Shown here piece by piece: positions 48,145 to 55,552 of a stretch of DNA of 64,000 nucleotides (positions are counted from its first letter, which is position 1; the number at the start of each line of letters is the position of its first letter). This stretch comes from Clostridiales bacterium (GTDB taxonomy: Bacteria > Bacillota > Clostridia > Oscillospirales > Oscillospiraceae). A model generated the notes under the pieces. It was not told the DNA's origin. It did not search any database and saw only the letters and a program-made list of their open reading frames with translations. The position numbers and the translations under genes are program-made. The stretch covers positions 1-64,000 of the forward strand of contig DQIA01000018.1 in assembly GCA_003525905.1 (NCBI GenBank). Reading direction: 5' to 3'.

Positions 48145-48179
48145 AAAGACGTCCGCTAATGCGGGCGTCTTTCTTTTTT
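48145..48179 (+). terminator. Terminator after the zinc-ribbon gene
   Basis: AAAGACGTCCGC pairs with GCGGGCGTCTTT around TAAT and is followed by CTTTTTT. Confidence 0.87.
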
Positions 48180-48213
48180 GGCTTTATGGCAGCTTCTTTT
48201 TTCATATTTCCTA

Positions 48214-48242
48214 TTGAAAAAGTGCGAAAAATGGGATAAACT
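48214..48242 (+). promoter_or_regulatory. Promoter of the DUF1858 gene
   Basis: TTGAAA (48214-48219) and TAAACT (48237-48242) with a 17-bp spacer, 33 bp before the start codon. Confidence 0.65.
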
Positions 48243-48275
48243 ATTTTCAGCTATTTTCACGGAGGTGAATCAAAC

Positions 48276-48488
48276 ATGATCGAAATTAAGCGCGACACCA
48301 TCATCGGTGACATTCTGGACGTTGCGCCGCAGACCGCGCCGATCTTCCTGTCGATCGGCATGCACTGCCTGGGCTGCCCCAGCTCCCGCGGTGAGACGGT
48401 GGAAGAGGCCTGCATGGTCCACGGGATCGACGTGGAGAAGCTGCTGGCTCTCGTGAACGAAGAGGCCAACAAGCCCGTCAAGGAATAA
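48276..48488 (+). CDS. DUF1858 domain protein (HCP-associated redox disulfide type)
   Basis: Protein of 70 residues consisting of one DUF1858 domain. IEIKRDTIIGDILDVAPQTAPIFLSIGMHCLGCPSS is typical, including the CxxC pair (HCLGCP) that gives the subfamily the name 'hybrid cluster protein-associated redox disulfide domain'. CACGGAGGTG precedes ATG. It is cytoplasmic and monocistronic with promoter and terminator of its own. A redox or cluster-related role is assumed for the family; no hcp gene is in the window. Confidence 0.9.
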   Translation: MIEIKRDTIIGDILDVAPQTAPIFLSIGMHCLGCPSSRGETVEEACMVHGIDVEKLLALVNEEANKPVKE

Positions 48489-48495
48489 GAAAAGG

Positions 48496-48527
48496 ACGCA
48501 TACGGGTCTTCCGTATGCGTCTTATTC
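48496..48527 (+). terminator. Terminator after the DUF1858 gene
   Basis: GACGCATACGG and CCGTATGCGTC form a perfect 11-bp stem around GTCTT, followed by TTATT. Confidence 0.75.
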
Positions 48528-48549
48528 GCTCAGCGAAAGGAGGGCGGCG

Positions 48550-49263
48550 GTGGAAAAGGAATTACAGCTTCAGCCGCGGCTGCAATGCATCGCAAGCCTT
48601 GTGCCGCAGGGCGCGAGACTGGCCGACGTCGGCACCGACCACGGCTATCTTCCCGTGTGGCTCTTGCAGCACGGGCGCATTGAAAGCGCCATTGCGTCTG
48701 ACATCAACGCGCTGCCGCTTGACCACGCGCGCGCGACGGCGCGAGAATACGGCGTGACGGAGCGCATGGATTTTCGCCTCTGCCCGGGCCTTGCGAAGGT
48801 CAAGGCAGAGGAGTGCGACGCCATCGCTATCGCCGGCATGGGCGGCGAGACGATCCTCGGTATTCTCGAGGCCGCGCCCTGGACGCACGAGGGTGTGCAC
48901 ACGCTCATTTTGCAGCCGCAGACAAAGGTCGACCTTCTGCGTTGCTGGCTCTGCGGGCACGGCTACCGCTTTTTGAGCGAGACGCTCGTGCGCGACAAGG
49001 AGCAGCTTTACGTCGTCTTCCGCGTGACCGCGGGAACGGGGCAGGAGCTGAGCGAAGCGGACGCGCTGACAGGCTTATTGCTGCGGTCCGACCCGCTGTA
49101 CGGCGAATACCTGTCGCAGCATCTTATAAAGCTCAATCGGGCGAGAGACGGCCTCGCCGTCTCGTCGCTCGCAGATAAGGAGGCGCGTATCGCGCATCTT
49201 GAAAATCTCATCGAAGAGATCGAGAGAAGAAAAGGGGAGTGGGAACATGGCAACGGTACATGA
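48550..49263 (+). CDS. trmK: tRNA (adenine(22)-N1)-methyltransferase TrmK
   Basis: SAM-dependent enzyme that methylates A22 in the D-arm of tRNA. 237 residues, usual length. ADVGTDHGYLPVWLL (about 25-39) is the SAM-binding motif I, and AIAGMGGETI near 93 is the typical TrmK signature; ILQPQTKVDLLRCWL follows. Start is GTG 48550 with AAAGGAGGGCGG upstream. The end overlaps the Nif3-family gene by 17 bp; this trmK-nif3 pairing (yqfN-yqfO) is conserved in Firmicutes. Confidence 0.93.
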   Translation: MEKELQLQPRLQCIASLVPQGARLADVGTDHGYLPVWLLQHGRIESAIASDINALPLDHARATAREYGVTERMDFRLCPGLAKVKAEECDAIAIAGMGGETILGILEAAPWTHEGVHTLILQPQTKVDLLRCWLCGHGYRFLSETLVRDKEQLYVVFRVTAGTGQELSEADALTGLLLRSDPLYGEYLSQHLIKLNRARDGLAVSSLADKEARIAHLENLIEEIERRKGEWEHGNGT

Positions 49264-50026
49264 GATCGAACAGAGGCTTTTTTCCTGGGCGCCGCGCGAG
49301 AGCGCGATGGACTGGGACAATGTCGGCCACCTCGTGGGCGATCCCAAACAGGAGGTCGAGCGCATTTTAGTCGCGCTCGATATCACCGAGCGCGTGGTGC
49401 AGGAGGCCATCGACTGCGGCGCGCAGCTCATCGTGTCCCACCATTCGGTGATGAACGTGCGCTGGCACGAGCGCGAGATGCAGACCCTTCGGCCCGACAC
49501 GCGCCTCGGCGGCGTTTTGACCACACTCGTCAAAAACGACATTTCCGCCATCTGCATGCACACGAATCTGGATGCTGCGGACGGCGGCGTGAACGACTGT
49601 CTGGCGAAAAAACTGGGCCTTAACGATGTTTTTTTGCTCAACGACGAAAAAATCGGGCGTATTGGCACACTTTCCTGCGAAAAAGGGCTTGAAGAGTTCC
49701 TGCGGGATGTGATAGAATTACTCGGCTGCGGCGGCTTGCGCTATTGCCGCGGCAGCGGGCGGGTGCACCGCGTAGCCGTCGGCGGCGGCGCGTGCGGCGA
49801 ATACATCCCGCAGGCCATTGCGCAGGGCTGCGATACGTTCGTGACGAGCGATCTGCGCTACAACGATTTTCTGGATACGCGGGGACTCAACCTGATCGAC
49901 GCAGGGCATTTTCCGACGGAGAACGTCGTCTGCCCGGCGGTCAAGACGTATTTGGAGGAGCATTTCCCCGAGGTGAAAACCGTAATATCGACGTCGCACA
50001 GAGACGTCATTCAATACTATCTGTAA
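49247..50026 (+). CDS. Nif3-like dinuclear metal centre protein
   Basis: NIF3/YqfO family protein of 259 residues. The metal ligands are visible: VSHHSV (His65, His66), HTNLDAADGG (His105, Asp109) and, at the C-terminus, DAGHFPTENVV and STSHRD. It is the short form without the PII-like insertion that makes the Bacillus protein about 370 residues long. ATG 49247 has GGGGAGTGGG upstream. The biochemical role is debated; GTP cyclohydrolase I type 2 activity has been proposed for relatives. It follows and overlaps trmK. Confidence 0.9.
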   Translation: MATVHEIEQRLFSWAPRESAMDWDNVGHLVGDPKQEVERILVALDITERVVQEAIDCGAQLIVSHHSVMNVRWHEREMQTLRPDTRLGGVLTTLVKNDISAICMHTNLDAADGGVNDCLAKKLGLNDVFLLNDEKIGRIGTLSCEKGLEEFLRDVIELLGCGGLRYCRGSGRVHRVAVGGGACGEYIPQAIAQGCDTFVTSDLRYNDFLDTRGLNLIDAGHFPTENVVCPAVKTYLEEHFPEVKTVISTSHRDVIQYYL

Positions 50027-50040
50027 GGAGAGATCACATC

Positions 50041-50775
50041 ATGTCCGGACATTCCAAGTGGCACAATATTCAAAAGACGAAGGGCGCGGCTGACGCCAAG
50101 CGCAGCGCCGCCTTCACCAAGATTGCCAAGGAGATCATCGTCGCCGTCAAGCAGGGCGGCTCGGGCGATCCGAATAACAACTCCCGCCTCGCGACCGTCA
50201 TTGCCAAGGCGAAGGCCGCCAACATGCCCAACGACAACATCAAGCGCACCATCGACAAGGCGCTCGGCTCTGGCAACACCGACAACTACGAGTCCGTCAC
50301 CTATGAGGGTTACGGCCCCGGCGGCGTGGCCGTCATCGTCGAGGCACTGACCGACAACCGCCAGCGCACCGCACCGGAGGTCCGCCATTACTTCGATAAG
50401 TACGGCAAGGGCATGGGCGCGCAGGGCTGCGTCAGCTGGTCGTTCGACCGCAAGGGTGTCATCATCATCGACAACGAGAACGGCGACTACGACGAGGATG
50501 CCGTCATGATGGATGCGCTCGACGCCGGTGCCGACGATTTCAACGCCGAGGATAACGTCTTCGAGATCACGACTGACCCCGACGCGTTCAACGACGTCGT
50601 CAAGGCCCTCGAGGAGAAGAACTACGCCTTCGTCAGCGCGGACATCAGCCTTGTCCCGCAGACCTACGTGAAGCTCGAGAGCGACGAGGACATCAAGAAC
50701 ATGGAAAAGCTGCTCGACATGCTCGACGACAACGAGGACGTGCAAAATACCTACCACAACTGGGACCAGGACTAA
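50041..50775 (+). CDS. yebC: YebC/PmpR family protein
   Basis: Protein of 244 residues that begins MSGHSKWHNIQKTKGAADAK, the diagnostic YebC start. SRLATVIAKAKAANMPNDNI, YEGYGPGGVAVIVEALTDN and GCVSWSFDRKG are conserved blocks. Long described as a transcription regulator; recent work on family members points to a role at ribosomes stalled on proline stretches, which I cite as general knowledge. AAGGAGAG precedes ATG. It lies 14 bp after the Nif3-family gene, probably in one operon. Confidence 0.96.
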   Translation: MSGHSKWHNIQKTKGAADAKRSAAFTKIAKEIIVAVKQGGSGDPNNNSRLATVIAKAKAANMPNDNIKRTIDKALGSGNTDNYESVTYEGYGPGGVAVIVEALTDNRQRTAPEVRHYFDKYGKGMGAQGCVSWSFDRKGVIIIDNENGDYDEDAVMMDALDAGADDFNAEDNVFEITTDPDAFNDVVKALEEKNYAFVSADISLVPQTYVKLESDEDIKNMEKLLDMLDDNEDVQNTYHNWDQD

Positions 50776-50888
50776 ACCCCTTGCAAATGCTGACTTTTTC
50801 AGCAGTGTGATACCCGCAGTTGTGACATATCTTTGTCCTGCTATGGCGTACACGGCGGCTTCTGTTGTGACATACAATTACATTGATC

Positions 50889-50924
50889 AAAAAGAGCTTG
50901 AGAAGATATTCTCAAGCTCTTTTT
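50889..50924. terminator. Bidirectional terminator
   Basis: AAAAAGAGCTTGAGAA and TTCTCAAGCTCTTTTT form a perfect stem around GATA, with T-runs on both strands. It separates yebC from the convergent small membrane-protein gene at 50995. The 110 bases before it hold nothing else recognisable. Confidence 0.9.
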
Positions 50925-50994
50925 CTATTTCAACTTTCGGTGCGTGAATGAAGAACTCCCTTGTAAGGGCAGGATCTTATGAAAGGGTGAACGG

Positions 50995-51297
50995 TTAAAA
51001 GATACCGTGGTTGTACTTGATTTGTCCATATAGAATGAAAGCTAAGCCGATCACCAGCGCCGGAAGAACGATATAATCGATGGCATCTGCATTCCAGAAT
51101 GTGACGAGATAGGATAGCACGAGGGAAACACCAATGACAAGCGTTCCCGTGCCAACGGCCTTGCCGTATTTGGGAACATCTTCCTCTTTTACTTTCCGAC
51201 GATTATAGGAATGGATCGTGCTGATATTTCCTTTTATATTTACGGTGCCAAGGGTTGACAGGAATATGCCCAATATCAGAAGCAATAAATGATCCAT
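50995..51297 (-). CDS. Small membrane protein, DUF3784-like
   Basis: Protein of 100 residues with three hydrophobic spans (about 2-20, 48-68, 74-92) and a charged loop (SYNRRKVKEEDVPKYGKAVG) after the first. That layout resembles DUF3784-type proteins, which often travel with XRE regulators. ATG 51297 has AGGGAGGT upstream. It is the last gene of a three-gene minus-strand unit with an XRE regulator and a DUF6442-like protein. Function unknown. Confidence 0.65.
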   Translation of the reverse strand: MDHLLLLILGIFLSTLGTVNIKGNISTIHSYNRRKVKEEDVPKYGKAVGTGTLVIGVSLVLSYLVTFWNADAIDYIVLPALVIGLAFILYGQIKYNHGIF

Positions 51298-51307
51298 CGT
51301 GACCTCC

Positions 51308-51514
51308 CTAAAAATAAAATAATTCTTCAAATTTCTTGTCCAAAGCGATGCAGAGAATGAGAGCCAACTTGGCAGTTGGGTTAAATTGTCCGGTCTCGAT
51401 CGAACTGATCGTGTTTCGTGAAACGCCTACCATTTCTGCAAGCTGCGACTGCGAGAGCTTTTTTTCAAACCGCGCCTCTTTCAATCTGTTCCGCAATTTT
51501 AACTCATCGTTCAT
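51308..51514 (-). CDS. XRE family transcriptional regulator
   Basis: Regulator of 68 residues consisting of one helix-turn-helix domain: KLSQSQLAEMVGVSRNTISSIETGQFNPTAKLAL is a standard HTH_3. The ending ALDKKFEELFYF is typical of the short YozG-like subgroup. It overlaps the upstream DUF6442-like gene by 4 bp and is followed by the DUF3784-like gene, so it probably controls its own three-gene unit. Confidence 0.92.
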   Translation of the reverse strand: MNDELKLRNRLKEARFEKKLSQSQLAEMVGVSRNTISSIETGQFNPTAKLALILCIALDKKFEELFYF

Positions 51515-51840
51515 CCCTTTGCCTCAATAAGCCGCAAAACAAAAAAGACGAAGCAGAGGATGAACATTGCGAAATACAAGACAGTGATCGTTAAGTCTGT
51601 TTTCCGTTTTGCTTTGACAAATCTTACCAGATAATGCGTACCAAGAATGCTGAAGTAGATGATCCATGGGCTGAAAAGCATCGTGTTAGCAGCCCAAACA
51701 AATAGAACCGAGACGAAGCAGCACGTGCCGGCTCCGATGCGGCTGGCAATGCTGCCGGCTTGCGCGGACATTTCTGCCTCTGCCAGGTCTCTGTTTTTGT
51801 TTTCTCTGCGGCTGATCGCCAAGATATCTTCTTTTTCCAT
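51511..51840 (-). CDS. DUF6442-like membrane protein
   Basis: Protein of 109 residues. The start MEKEDILAISRRENKNRDLAE and three hydrophobic spans (about 38-55, 58-76, 82-103) fit the DUF6442 family, which commonly accompanies small XRE regulators. ATG 51840 has GTGAGGTACC upstream. First gene of the unit. Function unknown. Confidence 0.75.
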   Translation of the reverse strand: MEKEDILAISRRENKNRDLAEAEMSAQAGSIASRIGAGTCCFVSVLFVWAANTMLFSPWIIYFSILGTHYLVRFVKAKRKTDLTITVLYFAMFILCFVFFVLRLIEAKG

Positions 51841-52019
51841 AGGGTACCTCACTGCCAAGTTTTCTTGTCAAGATTATAAATGCGCCAAGTTTTCCTGTCA
51901 ATATATTCTGCTGAGATTCTTGCTGCTGACGCACTGAAAGTCCTGAATTTGACGTATTGGAGGCGTCCGCCTGTATGGACGTTGTACGTTCGAAAAGGCG
52001 AAATGGCCGACATTCGGCA

Positions 52020-52096
52020 TTGACTCAACTTATATGGATATGCTATAAAAATATATAAATATTCCACTTGAAATTGTCACCGTTGTTTGGTATTAT
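52020..52096 (+). promoter_or_regulatory. Two candidate promoters of the ECF S-component gene
   Basis: TTGAAA (52068-52073) and TATTAT (52091-52096) have a 17-bp spacer. A second candidate is TTGACT (52020-52025) with TATAAA (52044-52049), spacer 18. The preceding 180 bases (51841-52019) hold the upstream region of the DUF6442-like gene and nothing else recognised. Confidence 0.55.
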
Positions 52097-52102
52097 ATCT
52101 CG

Positions 52103-52218
52103 GCACGTCGGACGTCCGGTTTCGGCAGAAAAACAAGGTGCGCTGCGAGGAGGAGCTTTTTCCGCGGCGCGCTCCTGCTGTAACACCTGTGTAGCCCCTT
52201 GCACGGACGGCCGGGTGA
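52103..52218 (+). promoter_or_regulatory. Structured leader of the ECF S-component gene, possible riboswitch
   Basis: About 120 GC-rich bases lie between the promoter and the start codon. AGGTG (52138-52142 region) can pair with CACCT near 52192, enclosing an inner GGAGC/GCTCC stem. Vitamin-uptake S components are often under riboswitches, but the sequence matches none I could name (TPP, FMN, THF, preQ1 and cobalamin cores are absent). Confidence 0.35.
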
Positions 52219-52230
52219 AAGGAGAAACAT

Positions 52231-52812
52231 ATGAGTAAGAACAACAACACGCAGAAGATCGTTGGTCTCGGTCTGTTCACCGCTATTGTGATCGTTCTGC
52301 AGCTGATGGGCAGCTTTATCCGGTTTGGCACGTTCAGCATTTCGCTGGTGCTGGTGCCGGTCGTCATCGGTGCGGCGCTCTACGGTGCGGGCGCTGGCGC
52401 ATGGCTCGGCTTTGTGTTCGGCGTGGTCGTGCTGCTCAGCGGCGACGCGGCGGCGTTCCTCGGTGTCAACGCGCTCGGCACGATCCTGACGGTGCTCGTC
52501 AAGGGCGCGCTGGCGGGCCTTCTCTCCGGCCTTGTCTACAAGGCGCTTGAGAACAAGAACCGCACGCTTGCCGTGGCGGTGGCCGCTGTGGTCTGCCCGG
52601 TGGTCAATACCGGCGTGTTCCTGATCGGCTGCCTGCTCTTCTTTATGGAGACCATCGGCGGCTGGGCGGATGCGATGGGCTTTGGCGCAAACGTCGGCCA
52701 GTATATGATCGTTGGCCTTGTCGGCGCGAATTTTATCTTTGAGCTCCTCTTCAACGTGGTGCTGAGCCCTGTGGTCGTGCGTCTCATCCGCATCGGCAAG
52801 AAGGAAGTTTGA
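52231..52812 (+). CDS. ECF transporter S component
   Basis: Membrane protein of 193 residues with six hydrophobic spans, the substrate-capture part of an energy-coupling-factor importer. The first span (KIVGLGLFTAIVIVLQLMGS) followed by FGTFSISLVLVPVVIGAALYGAGAGAWLGFVFG is typical of S components that share a common T-A1-A2 module. The substrate is not known; it does not look like ThiT, RibU or QueT. No ATPase or T component is nearby, so it must use a module encoded elsewhere. AAAGGAG precedes ATG. Confidence 0.88.
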   Translation: MSKNNNTQKIVGLGLFTAIVIVLQLMGSFIRFGTFSISLVLVPVVIGAALYGAGAGAWLGFVFGVVVLLSGDAAAFLGVNALGTILTVLVKGALAGLLSGLVYKALENKNRTLAVAVAAVVCPVVNTGVFLIGCLLFFMETIGGWADAMGFGANVGQYMIVGLVGANFIFELLFNVVLSPVVVRLIRIGKKEV

Positions 52813-52824
52813 TTCATAAAAAAG

Positions 52825-52856
52825 AAAAGCGGCGGGAGCTCTCGCCGCTTTTTCTG
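52825..52856 (+). terminator. Terminator after the ECF S-component gene
   Basis: AAAAGCGGCG and CGCCGCTTTTT form a stem around GGAGCTCT with a T-run. Confidence 0.85.
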
Positions 52857-52878
52857 CATTTTGGACAGTTTATGTCAG

Positions 52879-52914
52879 AAAAACGGGAGGGACGGCGATT
52901 TCCGCCGTCCCTCT
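52879..52914 (-). terminator. Terminator of rnpB
   Basis: On the minus strand GAGGGACGGCG and CGCCGTCCCTC pair around GAAAT and are followed by CCGTTTTTC. Confidence 0.87.
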
Positions 52915-52920
52915 CATATT

Positions 52921-53276
52921 TTGCGCGAGCATGACTGTAAGCCGGGTTCTGTATTTGACAGTCATCTATCTACGCGCCGCGTTGCCGCGGTACTCCAGCC
53001 ACCCCGGGAGCGGTCGGGCCAACCTATTGCTCCCATACCGGTGTTGCTCCGGATAGAGTTTACAGCATCGGACACTCTCGAGCCGACGGGTGCGCTCTTA
53101 CCGCACCTTTCCATCCTTACCTGAGATACTTGCATACCTCGGGCGGTCTATTTCTGTTGCACTTTTCCTCAGATCGCTCTGGGCGGGCGTTACCCGTTAT
53201 CCTTGCCCTGTGGAGCCCGGACTTTCCTCACAGCGGGCCTTTCGGCCTCGCCGCGCGACTGTCTGTCATACTCGCA
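52921..53276 (-). ncRNA. rnpB: RNase P RNA, bacterial type A
   Basis: Catalytic RNA that removes 5' leaders of tRNA precursors. On the minus strand GAGGAAAGTCCGGGCTCC near the 5' end and the universal GGTAAGGATGGAAAGGTGCGGTAAGAGCGCACC-type region are diagnostic, and AGAACCCGGCTTACAG lies near the 3' end. The outer helix forms between GTGCGAGTATGAC at the 5' end and GTCATGCTCGCGC at the 3' end. The ancestral (type A) form is suggested by the layout. It has its own promoter and terminator. Confidence 0.96.
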
Positions 53277-53281
53277 CAACT

Positions 53282-53310
53282 ATTTTAGCCCATGGCGCGG
53301 GGCTTGTCAA
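53282..53310 (-). promoter_or_regulatory. Promoter of rnpB
   Basis: On the minus strand TTGACA (53305-53310) and TAAAAT (53282-53287), 17-bp spacer. It places the RNase P RNA start at about 53276. Confidence 0.87.
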
Positions 53311-53329
53311 CGGAAAATGCATTGCTATT

Positions 53330-53357
53330 TTGCCGTTCCTGCGCTATACTATATAAT
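53330..53357 (+). promoter_or_regulatory. Promoter of murD
   Basis: TTGCCG (53330-53335) and TATAAT (53352-53357) with a 16-bp spacer, about 35 bp before the start codon. Confidence 0.75.
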
Positions 53358-53391
53358 GAATTTGTATGTGCAGACGAAAGGATGAACGTCT

Positions 53392-54774
53392 ATGACAATA
53401 CAGGAATATCTATCCTCCCTGCGGGGAAAAACAGCGGCAGTGCTCGGCATCGGCGTGAGCAACACGCCGCTTATCGAGCTTTTGTGCCGAAACGGTGTGC
53501 AGGTCATCGCCTGCGACAAAAAGAGCCGCGAAGACCTCGGCGAGCGCGCGAAGCAGCTGGAAGCGCTGGGCGCGCACTTGCAGCTTGGCGAAGGCTACCT
53601 CGATGATCTGCGCGCGGACGTCGTTTTTCGCACGCCGGGCCTGCGGCCGGACGTTCCGGCGCTGCTCGAGGCGAAAGCGCGCGGCAGCATCGTGACGTCG
53701 GAGATGGAGATCTTTTTCGAGGTCTGCCCATGTACGATCATCGGCGTGACGGGCAGCGACGGCAAGACCACCACGACGAGCATCATCGCCGAAATGCTGC
53801 GCGCGGCTGGGAAGACCGTGTATCTCGGCGGCAACATCGGCCACCCGCTGCTGTGCGACGCGGAGAAGATGCAGCCTGAAGACTTCGCGGTCGTCGAGCT
53901 CTCGTCGTTCCAGCTGCTTGATATGAAGCGCTCGCCGCACATCGCGGTGATGACGAACCTTGCGCCGAACCATCTGGATGTGCACAAGGATATGGACGAG
54001 TACATCGCGGCGAAGGAGAATATCTATCTCCATCAGCACGAGGGCGACATCGCTATTTTCAACGAAGACAACGACATCACGCGCTCTCTTTCGAAAAAGG
54101 CATCCGCGCGGACGCGGCTCTTCAGCCGCCGCGAAGAGGTCGCGGACGGCGCATTCCTTCGCGGAGATACCATCGTCCTGCGCCATGACGGATGCGAGGA
54201 AGCGGTCATGCAGATCTCTGACATCCGTCTGCCGGGGATGCACAATGTCGAAAACTACCTCGCCGCCGTGACGGCGCTCGACGGTTTGGTGCCCTACGAG
54301 GTCATGCGCGAGACTGCGCGTACCTTTGTCGGCGTCGAGCACCGCATCGAGCCGGTGCGGACGATCCGCGGCGTGCAGTGGTACAACGATTCCATCGCGT
54401 CGAGCCCGACGCGTACCATCGCGGGGCTCAACGCGTTCAACGAAAAGGTCATTCTGCTCGCGGGCGGATATGACAAGCATATTCCCTTTGCACCCCTTGC
54501 ACCCGAGGTGGTAAAGCACGTCAAGCTGCTTATTTTGTGCGGCGCGACAGCGGACGCCATCGAAAAGGCCGTGCGCGAGTGCCCAGGCTATCACGGCAGC
54601 CCCGAGATCGTGCGCTGCGAGAGTCTGGAGGACTGCGTAAAAACCGCCTACGAGCGCGCAGTGCGCGGCGACATCGTGACGCTTTCGCCCGCATGCGCGG
54701 CGTTCGACCAGTTCGCGAACTTCATGGAGCGCGGCAAGGCGTTCAAGAAGCTCGTCATGGCGCTGGGCGAATAG
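53392..54774 (+). CDS. murD: UDP-N-acetylmuramoyl-L-alanine:D-glutamate ligase
   Basis: Adds D-glutamate to the muropeptide precursor in the cytoplasm. 460 residues. The N-terminal Rossmann part has VLGIGVSNTPLIELL, the ATP loop is GSDGKTTTTS (121-130), VVELSSFQL and NLAPNHLDVH follow, and LPGMHNVENYLAAVTA and WYNDSIASSPTRT mark the C-terminal domains. It stands alone rather than in a dcw cluster and is followed 48 bp later by yunB. GAAAGGATG precedes the start. Confidence 0.95.
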   Translation: MTIQEYLSSLRGKTAAVLGIGVSNTPLIELLCRNGVQVIACDKKSREDLGERAKQLEALGAHLQLGEGYLDDLRADVVFRTPGLRPDVPALLEAKARGSIVTSEMEIFFEVCPCTIIGVTGSDGKTTTTSIIAEMLRAAGKTVYLGGNIGHPLLCDAEKMQPEDFAVVELSSFQLLDMKRSPHIAVMTNLAPNHLDVHKDMDEYIAAKENIYLHQHEGDIAIFNEDNDITRSLSKKASARTRLFSRREEVADGAFLRGDTIVLRHDGCEEAVMQISDIRLPGMHNVENYLAAVTALDGLVPYEVMRETARTFVGVEHRIEPVRTIRGVQWYNDSIASSPTRTIAGLNAFNEKVILLAGGYDKHIPFAPLAPEVVKHVKLLILCGATADAIEKAVRECPGYHGSPEIVRCESLEDCVKTAYERAVRGDIVTLSPACAAFDQFANFMERGKAFKKLVMALGE

Positions 54775-54822
54775 GGAAAAGCCCGCGCGGCATAGGCTTC
54801 ACTGGAATCGGGGTGAGGCTCT

Positions 54823-55515
54823 GTGCCGAAATGGAGACACAGGAGACTTTCAGGAAAGAAGCGGGCGCTGCTGCTTGTGCTGTTTTTGCTTGCGGCGCTG
54901 CTGGCGCTCACCATCGTGGCAATGACGCACCTAAAACCCGTGCTCACGTCTCTCGCAACGGCGCGCGTGTCAAATACGGTCAACGGCATCGTGACCGCCG
55001 CCGTGAACGAGACGATCTACAGCGGCGGTGTGGACTACGACCAGCTCATCTCCTTTGAAAAGGACAACGAGGGAAAGATCACGGCGGTCAAGAGCAACAT
55101 GGCGGAGTTCAACCGTTTGCAGTCCGCCATCATCGACGAGGTACTCGAAAAGCTCTCCGAGGTGACGACGAAGGAACTCTCCGTGCCGGTCGGCACGCTG
55201 CTCGGCTCGCCGTTTTTGGCGGGGCGCGGGCCGCTGATCCGCGTGCGGATGCAGTCGGTCGGCTCGTCGAGCGCGCATTTTGAAAATGCGTTCACGTCGG
55301 CGGGCATCAACCAGACGAAGCACCAGATTTACCTTGTGGTGGACGTGTACGTCAGCATTCTGCTGCCGGGCTTTTCCACAACGACAAAATTCAGCAACAC
55401 CTATTCCGTGGCGGAGACCGTTATCGTCGGCTCCGTGCCGGACAATTACACCTATTTCAGCAATGGCGAGGACATGGAGCAGAACGCGGAAGATTACATC
55501 ATGAACAACGGCTGA
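54823..55515 (+). CDS. yunB: Sporulation protein YunB
   Basis: Protein of 230 residues with a basic N-terminal tip, one membrane span (about 14-34) and an outside domain. The phrase ATARVSNTVNGIVTAAVNETI, YDQLISFEKDNEGKITAVKSNM and SVPVGTLLGSPFLAGRGP are characteristic for YunB, a mother-cell sporulation protein under sigma-E in Bacillus. Start is GTG 54823 with GGGGTGAGG upstream. It fits the other sporulation genes at the right end of the window. Its biochemical role is unknown. Confidence 0.93.
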   Translation: MPKWRHRRLSGKKRALLLVLFLLAALLALTIVAMTHLKPVLTSLATARVSNTVNGIVTAAVNETIYSGGVDYDQLISFEKDNEGKITAVKSNMAEFNRLQSAIIDEVLEKLSEVTTKELSVPVGTLLGSPFLAGRGPLIRVRMQSVGSSSAHFENAFTSAGINQTKHQIYLVVDVYVSILLPGFSTTTKFSNTYSVAETVIVGSVPDNYTYFSNGEDMEQNAEDYIMNNG

Positions 55516-55552
55516 CTGCCTTTTGCGCACCGCCGGAGAGAGGGAACGCACT

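Noticed and set aside
52921-53276. Short plus-strand frames within the RNase P RNA gene
   Set aside because: The region folds as RNase P RNA on the minus strand with promoter and terminator. The frames have no coding support.
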